DNA of 64,000 nt from positions 62,001 through 126,000 of the forward strand of contig NZ_VITY01000008.1 in NCBI RefSeq assembly GCF_007993935.1. Direction: 5' to 3'. Made by a program: the position numbers and the translations under genes. Source of the stretch: Bradyrhizobium macuxiense. GTDB lineage: Bacteria > Pseudomonadota > Alphaproteobacteria > Rhizobiales > Xanthobacteraceae. Under the pieces are notes generated by a model. That model worked only from the letters and a program-made list of their open reading frames with translations, did no database searches and was not told the DNA's origin. Positions 52,361 to 59,741 of this stretch are shown here, piece by piece; the stretch's first letter is position 1, and every line of letters begins with the position of its first letter.

Positions 52361-53187
52361 CACGCCACCCTCGCCAGATAGATGAAGACCTCATCGAGGT
52401 CCCGGCACTTGAAGCGCTCGGCGAGTTCGCGTGGGCGTCCCATCGCGACGACGCGGCCGTGGCTCATGATCACGACGAAGTCGCAGAGCTGCTCGACCTC
52501 GGTCATGTTGTGCGAGGACAACAGGATGGTGGCGCCGCGGCGCTTCTGATAGGCGCGCAGACGGCTGCGCACCCACTCGGCGCGGTCGGGGTCGAGCGAC
52601 GCCGTCGGCTCGTCGAGCAGCAACACCTCGGGATCGTTGATCAGCGCCTTCGCCACTGCGACGCGGGTCTTCTGGCCGGCGGAGAGCCGCCCGGTGACGC
52701 GGTCGAGCACGTCGCCGAGCTCGAAATCCTCGATCAGCTCCTCGATCCGGGCCTTGAGATTGGCGACGCCGTACAGCCGCCCGAACACCATCAGATTCTG
52801 GCGCACGGTGAGCCGGCCCGGCAGCGCGACATAGGGGCTTTCGAAGTTCATCCGGCTGAGCACCTTGTGACGCTCGGTCGCCATGTCGTGACCGAGCACC
52901 ATGGCGCGGCCGAAGCTTGGCACCACGAGACCCATGATCATGGCGATGGTGGTGGTCTTGCCGGCGCCGTTGCCGCCGAGCAGGCCGACGGTCCAGCCCT
53001 TGGGCACGATGAAGTTGACATCGTCGACCGCCCAATGGGTGCGGTACTGTTTGCAGAGATCCTCGACCGCGATGGCTGGTGCTTCATCGGGATTGGGAAG
53101 GTCCGACGGGTTGCCCTGCGCGGGCGTTGCGTTCGGCGACACTTGTGTCAGGTGCCGGCGGGGCAGAAAGCGTTCGATGCGGCTCAT
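52360..53187 (-). CDS. ABC transporter ATP-binding protein (ABC-2 exporter)
   Basis: This 275-residue ATPase subunit of an ABC-2 exporter has an N-terminal extension of about 35 residues. Conserved motifs follow: IAVEDLCKQYRTHWAVDDVN, Walker A GGNGAGKTT, Q-loop around MNFESPYVALPGRLTVRQNL, signature LSAGQKTR, Walker B VLLLDEPTASLD and H-loop LSSHNMTEVEQLCD. The LSAGQ signature and the length fit DrrA/NodI-like exporters. It follows the permease gene by 12 bases. Confidence 0.92.
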   Translation of the reverse strand: MSRIERFLPRRHLTQVSPNATPAQGNPSDLPNPDEAPAIAVEDLCKQYRTHWAVDDVNFIVPKGWTVGLLGGNGAGKTTTIAMIMGLVVPSFGRAMVLGHDMATERHKVLSRMNFESPYVALPGRLTVRQNLMVFGRLYGVANLKARIEELIEDFELGDVLDRVTGRLSAGQKTRVAVAKALINDPEVLLLDEPTASLDPDRAEWVRSRLRAYQKRRGATILLSSHNMTEVEQLCDFVVIMSHGRVVAMGRPRELAERFKCRDLDEVFIYLARVA

Positions 53188-53199
53188 GGATGTCTCCCC

Positions 53200-53997
53200 T
53201 TACTCGCCCATGGTGAGCAGGCCGCCCTTGTGGCGCGCGCTCTGCAGCAGGGCGACGAATGTGGTGAAGCCCATGCCGAGATAGGCGGCATTGAGCGCGA
53301 GGCATTCGATCATCAGGTCTGTGCGGAAGGTGCCGTCGAGCAGCACGGCGCGCATGCCCTCGAACACATAGGTCGGCGTCAACGACCAGGCGACCGGATG
53401 CAGCCAGAGCGGCAGCGCCGCGACCGGATAGTAGACGCAGCACAGCGGCAGCAGCACGATCATGATCGAGTAGGCGAGGCTCTCGGCGCCAAAGCCCTGC
53501 CGGATCACGAGGCCCGCGACGATGAGCCCGATCGCCCAGCTGGTCAGCACGAGATTGAGGAAGAAGGCGAGCAGCCCCGGCCCCATCGCGAAGACGTTGA
53601 AGCCGAACAAAACGAATGTCAGCAGCATCACCGGCAGCGTGCCGATCACCAGCCGGATCAGGCTCATCAGCATCAGCGAGGCCGCGAGCTCGAACGGCTG
53701 CAACGGGCTCATCATCAGATTGGCGAGGTTGCGCGACCAGATCTCCTCCAGGAAGGTGAAGGTGAAGCCGAGCTGGCCGCGAAACAGCACGTCCCAGAGC
53801 AGGACGGCGCCGAGCAGCAGGCCGGCGGTGGAGGCCATCGCCGATTTGCTGTCATAGAGGTAGGTGTAGAGGAACCCCCACACCAGCATCTGCATCGCCG
53901 GCCAGTAGATGATCTCGAGCAGCCGCAGCGATGACGAGCGCAGGATGTAGTAGTAGCGCGCCGTCATCGCGGCGATGCGGTTCAGTGACTGTGTCAT
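53200..53997 (-). CDS. ABC-2 type transporter permease
   Basis: This 265-residue permease has about six membrane helices (LEIIYWPAMQMLVWGFLYTY; STAGLLLGAVLLWDVLF; LVIGTLPVMLLTFVLFGFNV; LLAFFLNLVLTSWAIGLIVA; SIMIVLLPLCCVYYPVAALP; LNAAYLGMGFTTFVALL). The motif EEIWSRNLANLMMSPLQPFE is typical of the ABC-2 family (NodJ/DrrB-like). The ATG at 53997 lies 22 bases downstream of the CapK-like gene; a longer open frame overlaps that gene and was rejected. With the ATPase it should form a drug, lipid or polysaccharide-type exporter. Confidence 0.9.
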   Translation of the reverse strand: MTQSLNRIAAMTARYYYILRSSSLRLLEIIYWPAMQMLVWGFLYTYLYDSKSAMASTAGLLLGAVLLWDVLFRGQLGFTFTFLEEIWSRNLANLMMSPLQPFELAASLMLMSLIRLVIGTLPVMLLTFVLFGFNVFAMGPGLLAFFLNLVLTSWAIGLIVAGLVIRQGFGAESLAYSIMIVLLPLCCVYYPVAALPLWLHPVAWSLTPTYVFEGMRAVLLDGTFRTDLMIECLALNAAYLGMGFTTFVALLQSARHKGGLLTMGE

Positions 53998-54019
53998 GGC
54001 ACCCGTCCCTGTGCTGGCG

Positions 54020-55483
54020 TTAGTCGAACTCGCGGCGAATCGGGCGGCGCTTGCCGACCTTGGGCGGAAACGCCAGCAGCGCGTTGGCCTGCACCCGGAC
54101 CGGATGCTCGAGGCACGCTGCGAGCAGGTCCTCGAGATGCGCGACCGAACCGTGCAGCCGGCACAGCGGCGTATCCTGGCCGAGCACGACGCGCGCCTCG
54201 ACGAGGTCGACGCCGCGTTGCACGATCTCGAACTGCGCCAGATGCAGGTTGCAGTCGAACATCCAGCGATAGGTCGCATCGAGGATGCTGCCGGCCGGAA
54301 CCTTGCGGCCGTCGCGATTGACGAAGGCATCGTTGAGCCGGCCGTCGATGCTGGCGATCTGCGACCAGTTGATGTCCGACGGCGCCGGATTGGCCGGCTG
54401 GGTGATGTAGTCGCCCTGCACGTAGCGGATGAACGGCATCGCCTCGTTGAGCAGATTGGTGATCACGGCGATGCCGGACTGGCCGGGAGCCTGCGGCTCC
54501 ATCGTGACGGGATCGAGCACGTCGAGATGCACGGTGTCTTCGCAGACGTGGTACTGGCCATCGGGCATCTCGAGCGCGATCCGCGTCGCCTCCTCGGAGG
54601 AATATTCGTCGAGCACGGGCACGCCGAGCTGGCGCGACCATTCCTGACGCGCGGCGCGCGAGGAGTATTCCGAATGCGTCACCGCGAGATTGAGCGAAGA
54701 GCGGAACTCGTCGACATGCGGCATCAGCGCATCGAGGCTCGACGGATAGAGCGACAGGATCTTCGGCCCGAGATAGCGCAGGTGCTGGGCGACGCGCGCC
54801 GGCGGGATCAGGTTCGAGATGAACGCGGTCGGATAGTCGCCGCCGATCGAATCGAACCACCACGGCACGGTGTAGACATGGGCGAGCAGGTCCGCGGCGC
54901 GGTAATTGCCGCCGCTCTGCATCGCGAACTGGCGGACGCCCTGGATGGTGTCGGTGATGACGGCGTCATAGTCGACGCGGATCAGCAGGGTCTGGCCGGA
55001 CGAGCCCGATGAGCGCGTCGGAAACAGGTTTTCCGGCTTGTACTTCTTGTTGACGCACTGGTCCGGGAAGGCCGCGACCAGCTCGGGCTTGGTGATGACC
55101 GGGATCTTCTGGATGTCGTCATAGTCGCGCAGATGCTCCGGCTTGAAGCCGGCCGCATCGTACTTGGCGCGGTAGACCGGAATGTCGCGATAGGCGAGCT
55201 CGACCAGCTCCTTGATGCGGGCGAACTGCCGCGCCCGGATTTCCGACACCGGCAGATAGGGATGCCGCATACATTCGCCGAGATAGTTTTCGGTGGCCGC
55301 GACCAGTTCGGGTGCGGCATCGTTGGACGGCTGGAAGTCCGGCCGGGTGTGTTCAGTCTCCCAGAACTGGCGCTGCGGCAGGGCGGCTGTATCGGCGGGG
55401 ACGAGGGACGCGGCCGCCTGATCGTGCTCCGGCACCAGAGCAAGGCCGTCATCGGAAGTGCTGATTGCAAGGGTGGACGTCAT
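54020..55483 (-). CDS. CapK/PaaK-like phenylacetate-CoA ligase family protein
   Basis: This 487-residue adenylate-forming enzyme of the PaaK/CapK family activates a carboxylic acid with ATP, possibly onto CoA. The ATG at 55483 has GGAG six bases upstream; an ATG 12 bases earlier provides that GGAG and is less likely. Visible features are AYRDIPVYRAKYDAAGFKPE, the phosphate-binding loop SSGSSGQTLLIRVDYD, and VLDEYSSEEATRIALE, followed by a nucleotide-binding region (YVQGDYI) and a C-terminal lid (VLGQDTPLCRLHGS). It heads a minus-strand unit with an ABC-2 exporter and an acetyltransferase. The substrate is unknown. Confidence 0.85.
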   Translation of the reverse strand: MTSTLAISTSDDGLALVPEHDQAAASLVPADTAALPQRQFWETEHTRPDFQPSNDAAPELVAATENYLGECMRHPYLPVSEIRARQFARIKELVELAYRDIPVYRAKYDAAGFKPEHLRDYDDIQKIPVITKPELVAAFPDQCVNKKYKPENLFPTRSSGSSGQTLLIRVDYDAVITDTIQGVRQFAMQSGGNYRAADLLAHVYTVPWWFDSIGGDYPTAFISNLIPPARVAQHLRYLGPKILSLYPSSLDALMPHVDEFRSSLNLAVTHSEYSSRAARQEWSRQLGVPVLDEYSSEEATRIALEMPDGQYHVCEDTVHLDVLDPVTMEPQAPGQSGIAVITNLLNEAMPFIRYVQGDYITQPANPAPSDINWSQIASIDGRLNDAFVNRDGRKVPAGSILDATYRWMFDCNLHLAQFEIVQRGVDLVEARVVLGQDTPLCRLHGSVAHLEDLLAACLEHPVRVQANALLAFPPKVGKRRPIRREFD

Positions 55484-55598
55484 TTTCAGCTCCATGATTG
55501 ACGGGGCACCGCCCGTTCATGGCGCTATCAATGACGCGCGGCGCGCATGGCCGCCGTGACGCGTGTCACACGCGTTCGCAGTCCGCGATCGCAGCAGC

Positions 55599-55684
55599 GT
55601 AGGGCGGGTTAGCGAAGCGTAACCCGCCGCAATACAGCGCAATGGAGCCATGGCGGGTTACGGCTTCGCCTAACCCGCCCTACA
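55599..55684. repeat. Palindromic repeat family 4
   Basis: GTAGGGCGGGTTAGCGAAGC ... and its inverse GCTTCGCCTAACCCGCCCTAC, with inner CGTAACCCGCC / GGCGGGTTACG. A REP-like intergenic palindrome of 86 bp, single copy in the window. Confidence 0.85.
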
Positions 55685-55703
55685 AGACCGATTGCCTATG
55701 TCG

Positions 55704-55868
55704 TTACTTTCCCCACGTCGCCTTCCTGATCCGCCCCTTGCCGCCGCATTTCCTGCAAGGCTCGGGATAGATTTTTCGTCCCGGCTCGCTCGGTTGCCTG
55801 ACCTCGGGAAAGCCTGTTCCGTTGCACGCGTCACACTTCTCTTCATCGGAAATAAGGTGCTTCACCAT
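55704..55868 (-). CDS. 54-residue CxxCxGxG zinc-knuckle micro-protein
   Basis: I found this short ORF by hand on the minus strand. It starts MVKHLISDEEKCDACNGTGF and later reads CRKCGGKGRIRKATWGK. Two CxxCxGxG motifs (C12/C15 and C38/C41) are the hallmark of the DnaJ cysteine-rich zinc domain, here as a free-standing half-unit that could bind one zinc. There is no J domain. The ribosome site is weak. Similar tiny DnaJ-zinc-finger-like proteins occur in rhizobia (from memory). Codon structure and the regular cysteine spacing make it likely to be real. Confidence 0.65.
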   Translation of the reverse strand: MVKHLISDEEKCDACNGTGFPEVRQPSEPGRKIYPEPCRKCGGKGRIRKATWGK

Positions 55869-56047
55869 CGAACGTCCCGGATTGAAAAATCCGAAGCCCG
55901 CGGGCGCGGGCTTCCGCCACCATTACGAACGGCGGCGGGTCGCGGTTTCAGCTGCATGGCAGCCCCGCTGCGGTGGTGCATTCGAGGGGTCGAGGGAACG
56001 ATAACGGGACGACCGCCGTTATCACGCTCTCTTCTTTGAACGCCGCG

Positions 56048-56407
56048 TCACTTCACCTTGAGCGCCTTCTCGTGGCTCTCGAGCGCTGCCGTCATCAGCT
56101 TCGGCAATTGCGCGGCATAGACCTCGATGAAGGTTGCATCGCCGCAGGCTTCCGGATCGCGCGCGGCCTGCTCGGCGACGCGCGCGGCCTTGGCCTCGCA
56201 TTTCGCGAACATGTGCCAGAACCAATCCGGGCTCTTGCCGAGCGCCGGCTTGTGCTTCTTGATGACGGCGGCGCCGACCGCGCTCATCGCGTTGACGACG
56301 CCGGCGCCCAGCGTGCTGATGGCGCGCGCGTTCAGGATATCCTCGCGCGATTGCGCGGTGGCGTTGCTCGCGGTTGTTCGTGCGGTCGTTCGCGCCTTGG
56401 CCGGCAT
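56048..56407 (-). CDS. Conserved hypothetical protein, 119 aa
   Basis: I do not recognise the family with certainty. The ATG at 56407 has GGAG seven bases upstream. A Lys/Arg/Thr/Ala-rich N-terminus leads to two helices (AISTLGAGVVNAMSAVGAAV and SPDWFWHMFAKCEAKAARVA) and an acidic C-terminal helix (FIEVYAAQLPKLMTAALESH). No signal peptide is evident. Phasin-like proteins have similar composition, but no diagnostic motif is present. Confidence 0.6.
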   Translation of the reverse strand: MPAKARTTARTTASNATAQSREDILNARAISTLGAGVVNAMSAVGAAVIKKHKPALGKSPDWFWHMFAKCEAKAARVAEQAARDPEACGDATFIEVYAAQLPKLMTAALESHEKALKVK

Positions 56408-56594
56408 GCTCAAGCTCCTTGTCGATCCCTGTCGATCCCTGCGGCAGGCCGAGCATCGGCCGGGGAAGTTGAGGAAGGCTCAAGGGGCATGGTTGAAAAG
56501 CGCTATGGAATTCATTCCGGTTTTATGCGCTTCCGAGCGATCGGGCCTGGAGGGGTGGTTGCCCCTCCTCCGCCGCGAAATCTGTCAGCGGCCG

Positions 56595-57278
56595 TTACCC
56601 ATTGGCACCATAGCGGCGGATCAGCTGGTCGGCGACGTCGTCGAGATTGTCGCCGACGACCTGCGGCTGCGGACCGACGCCGAGCACATCGTTGCCGGGA
56701 CGCTTGATCAGCGCGGCCTCCCAGCCGGCGGCGACCGCGCCCAGCGTGTCCCAGGTGTGGCAGGCGATCAGACAGAACTCCGAAGGCTTGGCGCCGAGTT
56801 CCTGCTCGACATAGCCATAGGCCTGCCGCGAGGGCTTGTGATGCTTGACCCCGTCGGCGGAAAACCGGCGCTCGAACAGGTCGACGATGCCGCCATTGGT
56901 CAGCTGCCGCGTCTGCACCTCCAGGAGATTGTCGGTCAGCGTGAACAGCCGGAAGCCCGCAGCGCGCAGCTTGCGCAGCGCCGCCGGCACCTCCTTGTGC
57001 GGCGGCATGGTGGAGAATTTCTCCGTCAGCTCCTTCTTGTCGGCCTCGTCGATGCTGATGCCGCGCGTGTCGGCCAGCATCTTCATGACCGCGGCGCCGA
57101 TGTCGGTGAAAGGCACATAGCAGCCCGCGACCGTGAGCGAGGCGGAATACATGATGAAGTTCGCGAACCACAGCCGCATCGCGCTCTTGTCGCCAAAGAT
57201 GCGCGCGAACACCGGCTCCATGGTCTCGAGGTCGAGCAGGGTCTCGTTGACGTCGAACACGATCAGAGGAAGCGCCAT
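56595..57278 (-). CDS. Haloacid dehalogenase type II family hydrolase
   Basis: This 227-residue HAD-superfamily enzyme resembles (S)-2-haloacid dehalogenase. The nucleophile motif is VFDVNETLLDL with Asp near residue 9. Motif II lies in FRLFTLTDN, the Lys motif around HHKPSRQAYGY, and the acidic motif III around LIACHTWDTLGAVAAGW, where ACHTWD is typical of type II dehalogenases. A cap domain (~20-100) is present (LWFANFIMYSASLTVAGCYV). The ATG at 57278 has GGAGAG five bases upstream. It could act on 2-haloacids or a sugar phosphate; the former is favoured. Confidence 0.88.
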   Translation of the reverse strand: MALPLIVFDVNETLLDLETMEPVFARIFGDKSAMRLWFANFIMYSASLTVAGCYVPFTDIGAAVMKMLADTRGISIDEADKKELTEKFSTMPPHKEVPAALRKLRAAGFRLFTLTDNLLEVQTRQLTNGGIVDLFERRFSADGVKHHKPSRQAYGYVEQELGAKPSEFCLIACHTWDTLGAVAAGWEAALIKRPGNDVLGVGPQPQVVGDNLDDVADQLIRRYGANG

Positions 57279-57316
57279 TTTTCTCTCCGTCAAGTTGGGT
57301 TTGGCCTCGCTTTTTT

Positions 57317-57364
57317 GAGCATGATCTTTTCGGAAAACCGCTTCGCACTTTTCCGGATCATGCT
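57317..57364. repeat. 48-bp palindromic repeat family 3, copy 2
   Basis: GAGCATGATCTTTTCGGAAA, then ACCGCTTCGCACTTTTCCGG and ATCATGCT. It differs from the copy at 41275-41322 by one base. The last bases overlap the 3' end of the CGNR gene. Confidence 0.85.
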
Positions 57365-57987
57365 CCGCCCTTGTCCTTCATCCGGCTGCGGTGCGCGGCC
57401 TGCTTGGCGCGGTTGCCGCAGATCGCCATGCTGCACCAGCGGCGCGCACGCGCCCGCGTGTGATCGGCAAACATCAGCGTGCAGGCCGGGCCCTCGCACG
57501 CCTTGATGTCGGTGAAGCTTTCCTCGCAGACCACCCTCGCCATCGCCTCGCCGATCGGCAGCAGCAGCGTTTCGGCCGAGCGCCAGCGCCGCGTCCGCTC
57601 CAGCGCGAAACCGTCATGATCGTCGTGACGATGCGGCACGATCCGGCTGAACGCCTGATCGCTTTCGAGCAGCCGGTTCAACGGCTCCAATTCCTTGAGC
57701 GCCCGCGGCGCCAGCGGCTTGCCCATATGCTTGCGCACGAAGCCGCGGAACCATTCGCGCAGATCGCGGGCCTGACCGGCGACATCGTCGAGTTCGTCCG
57801 GCCTCGCGCGCGCCTTGAGCTCGTCGAGCACATCCGAACGCACCAGCTTGGCCTGCGCGAGCCAGCGCAACAGGCCGTCGCCGTCGGCGATCCAGTCGAA
57901 CGGCGTGTCGACCGGGGTTGCGATCGAATTGATGAAATCGAGACCAGGGCTATCGGCGATGAACATCGCGGGCGGGTGGGATTGCAC
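57358..57987 (-). CDS. CGNR zinc-finger / ABATE-domain protein, probable transcription regulator
   Basis: This 209-residue protein starts with GTG at 57987 (AGGAGGA seven bases upstream, a strong site that decides the start). The ABATE-like N-terminal domain (~15-130: FIADSPGLDFINSIATPVDT) is followed by a C-terminal zinc finger of the CGNR type: IKACEGPACTLMFADHTRAR, then RRWCSMAICGNRAKQAAHRS. Its four cysteines are in the order CxxxxC and CxxxxCGNR. Such proteins are putative stress-response regulators. It is divergent from two alpha/beta hydrolases across two 31-bp palindromes that it may bind (inference). Confidence 0.88.
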   Translation of the reverse strand: MQSHPPAMFIADSPGLDFINSIATPVDTPFDWIADGDGLLRWLAQAKLVRSDVLDELKARARPDELDDVAGQARDLREWFRGFVRKHMGKPLAPRALKELEPLNRLLESDQAFSRIVPHRHDDHDGFALERTRRWRSAETLLLPIGEAMARVVCEESFTDIKACEGPACTLMFADHTRARARRWCSMAICGNRAKQAAHRSRMKDKGGA

Positions 57988-58025
57988 GGTGATGTCCTCC
58001 TGGGCGGCCTTTCGTGTCGCCGCAA

Positions 58026-58056
58026 ATAACCTGATTAAAGCCAGTTGACAAGTTAC
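58026..58056. promoter_or_regulatory. 31-bp palindromic operator candidate 1
   Basis: ATAACCTGATTAA ... inverted as TTGACAAGTTAC (half-site consensus RTAACYWGWYAAA facing its complement). It has the same 31-bp geometry as the second site at 58078-58108. It lies 38 bases from the CGNR start. Confidence 0.65.
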
Positions 58057-58077
58057 GAACATTGGAGCATAAGGCTT

Positions 58078-58108
58078 GTAACCTGTCAAATACCATTTAA
58101 CTGGTTAT
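58078..58108. promoter_or_regulatory. 31-bp palindromic operator candidate 2
   Basis: GTAACCTGTCAAA ... TTTAACTGGTTAT. It matches the site at 58026-58056 at 20 of 31 positions, including TAACCTG and the GTTA near the other end. It lies 14 bases before the hydrolase start codon, so a bound protein should block expression. Confidence 0.65.
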
Positions 58109-58122
58109 AAACGGAGCGAACG

Positions 58123-58827
58123 ATGTCGAACAAGGATGTCAGCGTGGTGCTCGTCCATGGCGCATGGGCCGACGGGTCGAGCTGGGCGCGGGTGATCAGG
58201 GCGCTCGACGCCGAGGGCATCACGGCCATCGCGGCACCGCTGCCGCTGACCTCGCTGGCGGACGACGTCGCCGCGCTGAACCGCACGCTCGATCGCGTCG
58301 AGGGACCGGTCGTGCTGGCGGGCCACGCCTATGCCGGCGCCGTGATCGCCGAGACCCGCTCGCCCCGCGTCAGGGCGCTGGTCTATGTCGCGGCGCTGGC
58401 GCCGGACGAAGGCGAGACCGTCGCCGAAATGTTCTATCGTGCGCCGCCGCATCCGTTTGCGCCCAAGCTCGCACCCGACGCCAACGCTCTGATCTGGCTG
58501 CCCGAGGCGGCCTTCGCGTCGGCCTTCGCGCAAGGCGCGCGGTCCGAGGACCTCGCGGTGCTCGCCGCCGTGCAGCGGCCGATCTCGCCGGCTTGCATCA
58601 CGGTGCCGGTCGGCCGTCCGCTCTGGAAGGACGTTCCGAGCTGGTTCCTGGTTGCCGAGGACGACCGGATGATCGCGCCCGCCACCCAGCGCAGCATGGC
58701 GGCCCGCATGAAGGCGACCGTGCGGCCACACCCCGTCGATCACACGCCGATCGTCACGGCACCGAAGCTCGTTACCGACTTGATCCGCGAAGCGGTCAGC
58801 GAAGTTGCCAAAAAGACCAAATCCTGA
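58123..58827 (+). CDS. Alpha/beta hydrolase with Ala at the nucleophile position
   Basis: This 234-residue alpha/beta-hydrolase fold protein is related to pimeloyl-ACP-methylesterase-like and salicylate-esterase-like enzymes. The oxyanion motif is LVHGAWADGSSWARV, and the nucleophile elbow reads GHAYAG where GHSYGG is expected. The codon is GCC (Ala), so the catalytic Ser is absent. A catalytic His is available near the end (PVDHTPIV) and an acid in AEDDRM. It starts 14 bases after the second palindrome with GGAGCG. It may be a pseudoenzyme or binding protein, or use another residue. Confidence 0.88.
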   Translation: MSNKDVSVVLVHGAWADGSSWARVIRALDAEGITAIAAPLPLTSLADDVAALNRTLDRVEGPVVLAGHAYAGAVIAETRSPRVRALVYVAALAPDEGETVAEMFYRAPPHPFAPKLAPDANALIWLPEAAFASAFAQGARSEDLAVLAAVQRPISPACITVPVGRPLWKDVPSWFLVAEDDRMIAPATQRSMAARMKATVRPHPVDHTPIVTAPKLVTDLIREAVSEVAKKTKS

Positions 58828-58870
58828 CGTCGCAAAACGTCCCCGCAAACACCACCACAAGGAGTGACAG

Positions 58871-59725
58871 ATGTCCCAGGTCAAATACCGCACCGCCGAT
58901 GTCGATGGCTTCAACGTGTTCTATCGCGAAGCCGGCTCGCCCGGCGCGCCGAAGCTTTTGCTGCTGCACGGCTTCCCGAGCGCCGGACACATGTTCCGCG
59001 ATCTGATCCCGCTGCTCGCGGACAAATTCCACATCGTGGCGCCCGACCTGCCCGGCTTCGGCCAGTCGGACATGCCGCCGCGCGACAGGTTCAACTACAC
59101 GTTCGACAGCATCGCCGGCGTGATCGACCGCTTCACCGAGGTGATCGGCTTTGATCGCTACGCAGTCTATGTGTTCGACTATGGCGCGCCGACCGGCTTC
59201 CGCCTGGCGATGAAGCATCCGGAGCGCATCACTGCGATCATCTCGCAAAACGGCAATGCCTATGAGGAAGGCCTCAGCGACGGCTGGACCCCGATCAAGG
59301 CCTATTGGCAGGATCCTTCGCCGGCGAACCGCGACGCGCTACGCGCGCTCCTGACACCGGAGACGACACGCTGGCAATACACCCACGGCACATCGGATCC
59401 GCTGGCGGTGTCGCCCGACGGGCAGAACCTCGACAATTACTACATGGCGCGGCCGGGCGCGCATGACGTGCAGCTCGACCTGTTCGGCGATTACAAGAGC
59501 AACGTCGCGCTCTACCCGGCCTTCCAGAATTACTTCCGCACCCACCAGCCGCCGTTCCTCGCGGTGTGGGGCAAGAACGATCCGTTCTTCCTGCCGCCGG
59601 GCGCCGAGGCGTTCAAGCGCGACATTCCGAACGCCGTCGTCAAATTCTTCGACACCGGCCACTTCGCGCTGGAGACGCATGCCGCCGAGATCGAGGAAGC
59701 TATCCGCGAATTCCTGACCCGCTGA
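58871..59725 (+). CDS. Alpha/beta hydrolase (haloalkane dehalogenase / epoxide hydrolase type)
   Basis: This 284-residue hydrolase uses an Asp nucleophile, as judged from the elbow VFDYGAPTGFRLA where the expected small-x-nucleophile pattern has Asp. The oxyanion motif is LLLHGFPSAGHMFRDL and an APDLPGFGQSDMP loop follows. The acid lies around FLAVWGKNDPFF and the His is in FDTGHFALETHAAEI. The ribosome site AAGGAGTG is good. It follows the Ala-nucleophile hydrolase by 43 bases and is probably co-transcribed and controlled by the two palindromes. With a HAD dehalogenase nearby, halogenated or epoxide substrates are possible (inference). Confidence 0.88.
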   Translation: MSQVKYRTADVDGFNVFYREAGSPGAPKLLLLHGFPSAGHMFRDLIPLLADKFHIVAPDLPGFGQSDMPPRDRFNYTFDSIAGVIDRFTEVIGFDRYAVYVFDYGAPTGFRLAMKHPERITAIISQNGNAYEEGLSDGWTPIKAYWQDPSPANRDALRALLTPETTRWQYTHGTSDPLAVSPDGQNLDNYYMARPGAHDVQLDLFGDYKSNVALYPAFQNYFRTHQPPFLAVWGKNDPFFLPPGAEAFKRDIPNAVVKFFDTGHFALETHAAEIEEAIREFLTR

Positions 59726-59741
59726 CCTCGACGCGCGCCGT

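Noticed and set aside
55692..56039. 115-codon plus-strand frame across the micro-protein
   Set aside because: The opposite strand carries regular CxxCxGxG motifs with a clear start and stop; the plus frame has no motif.
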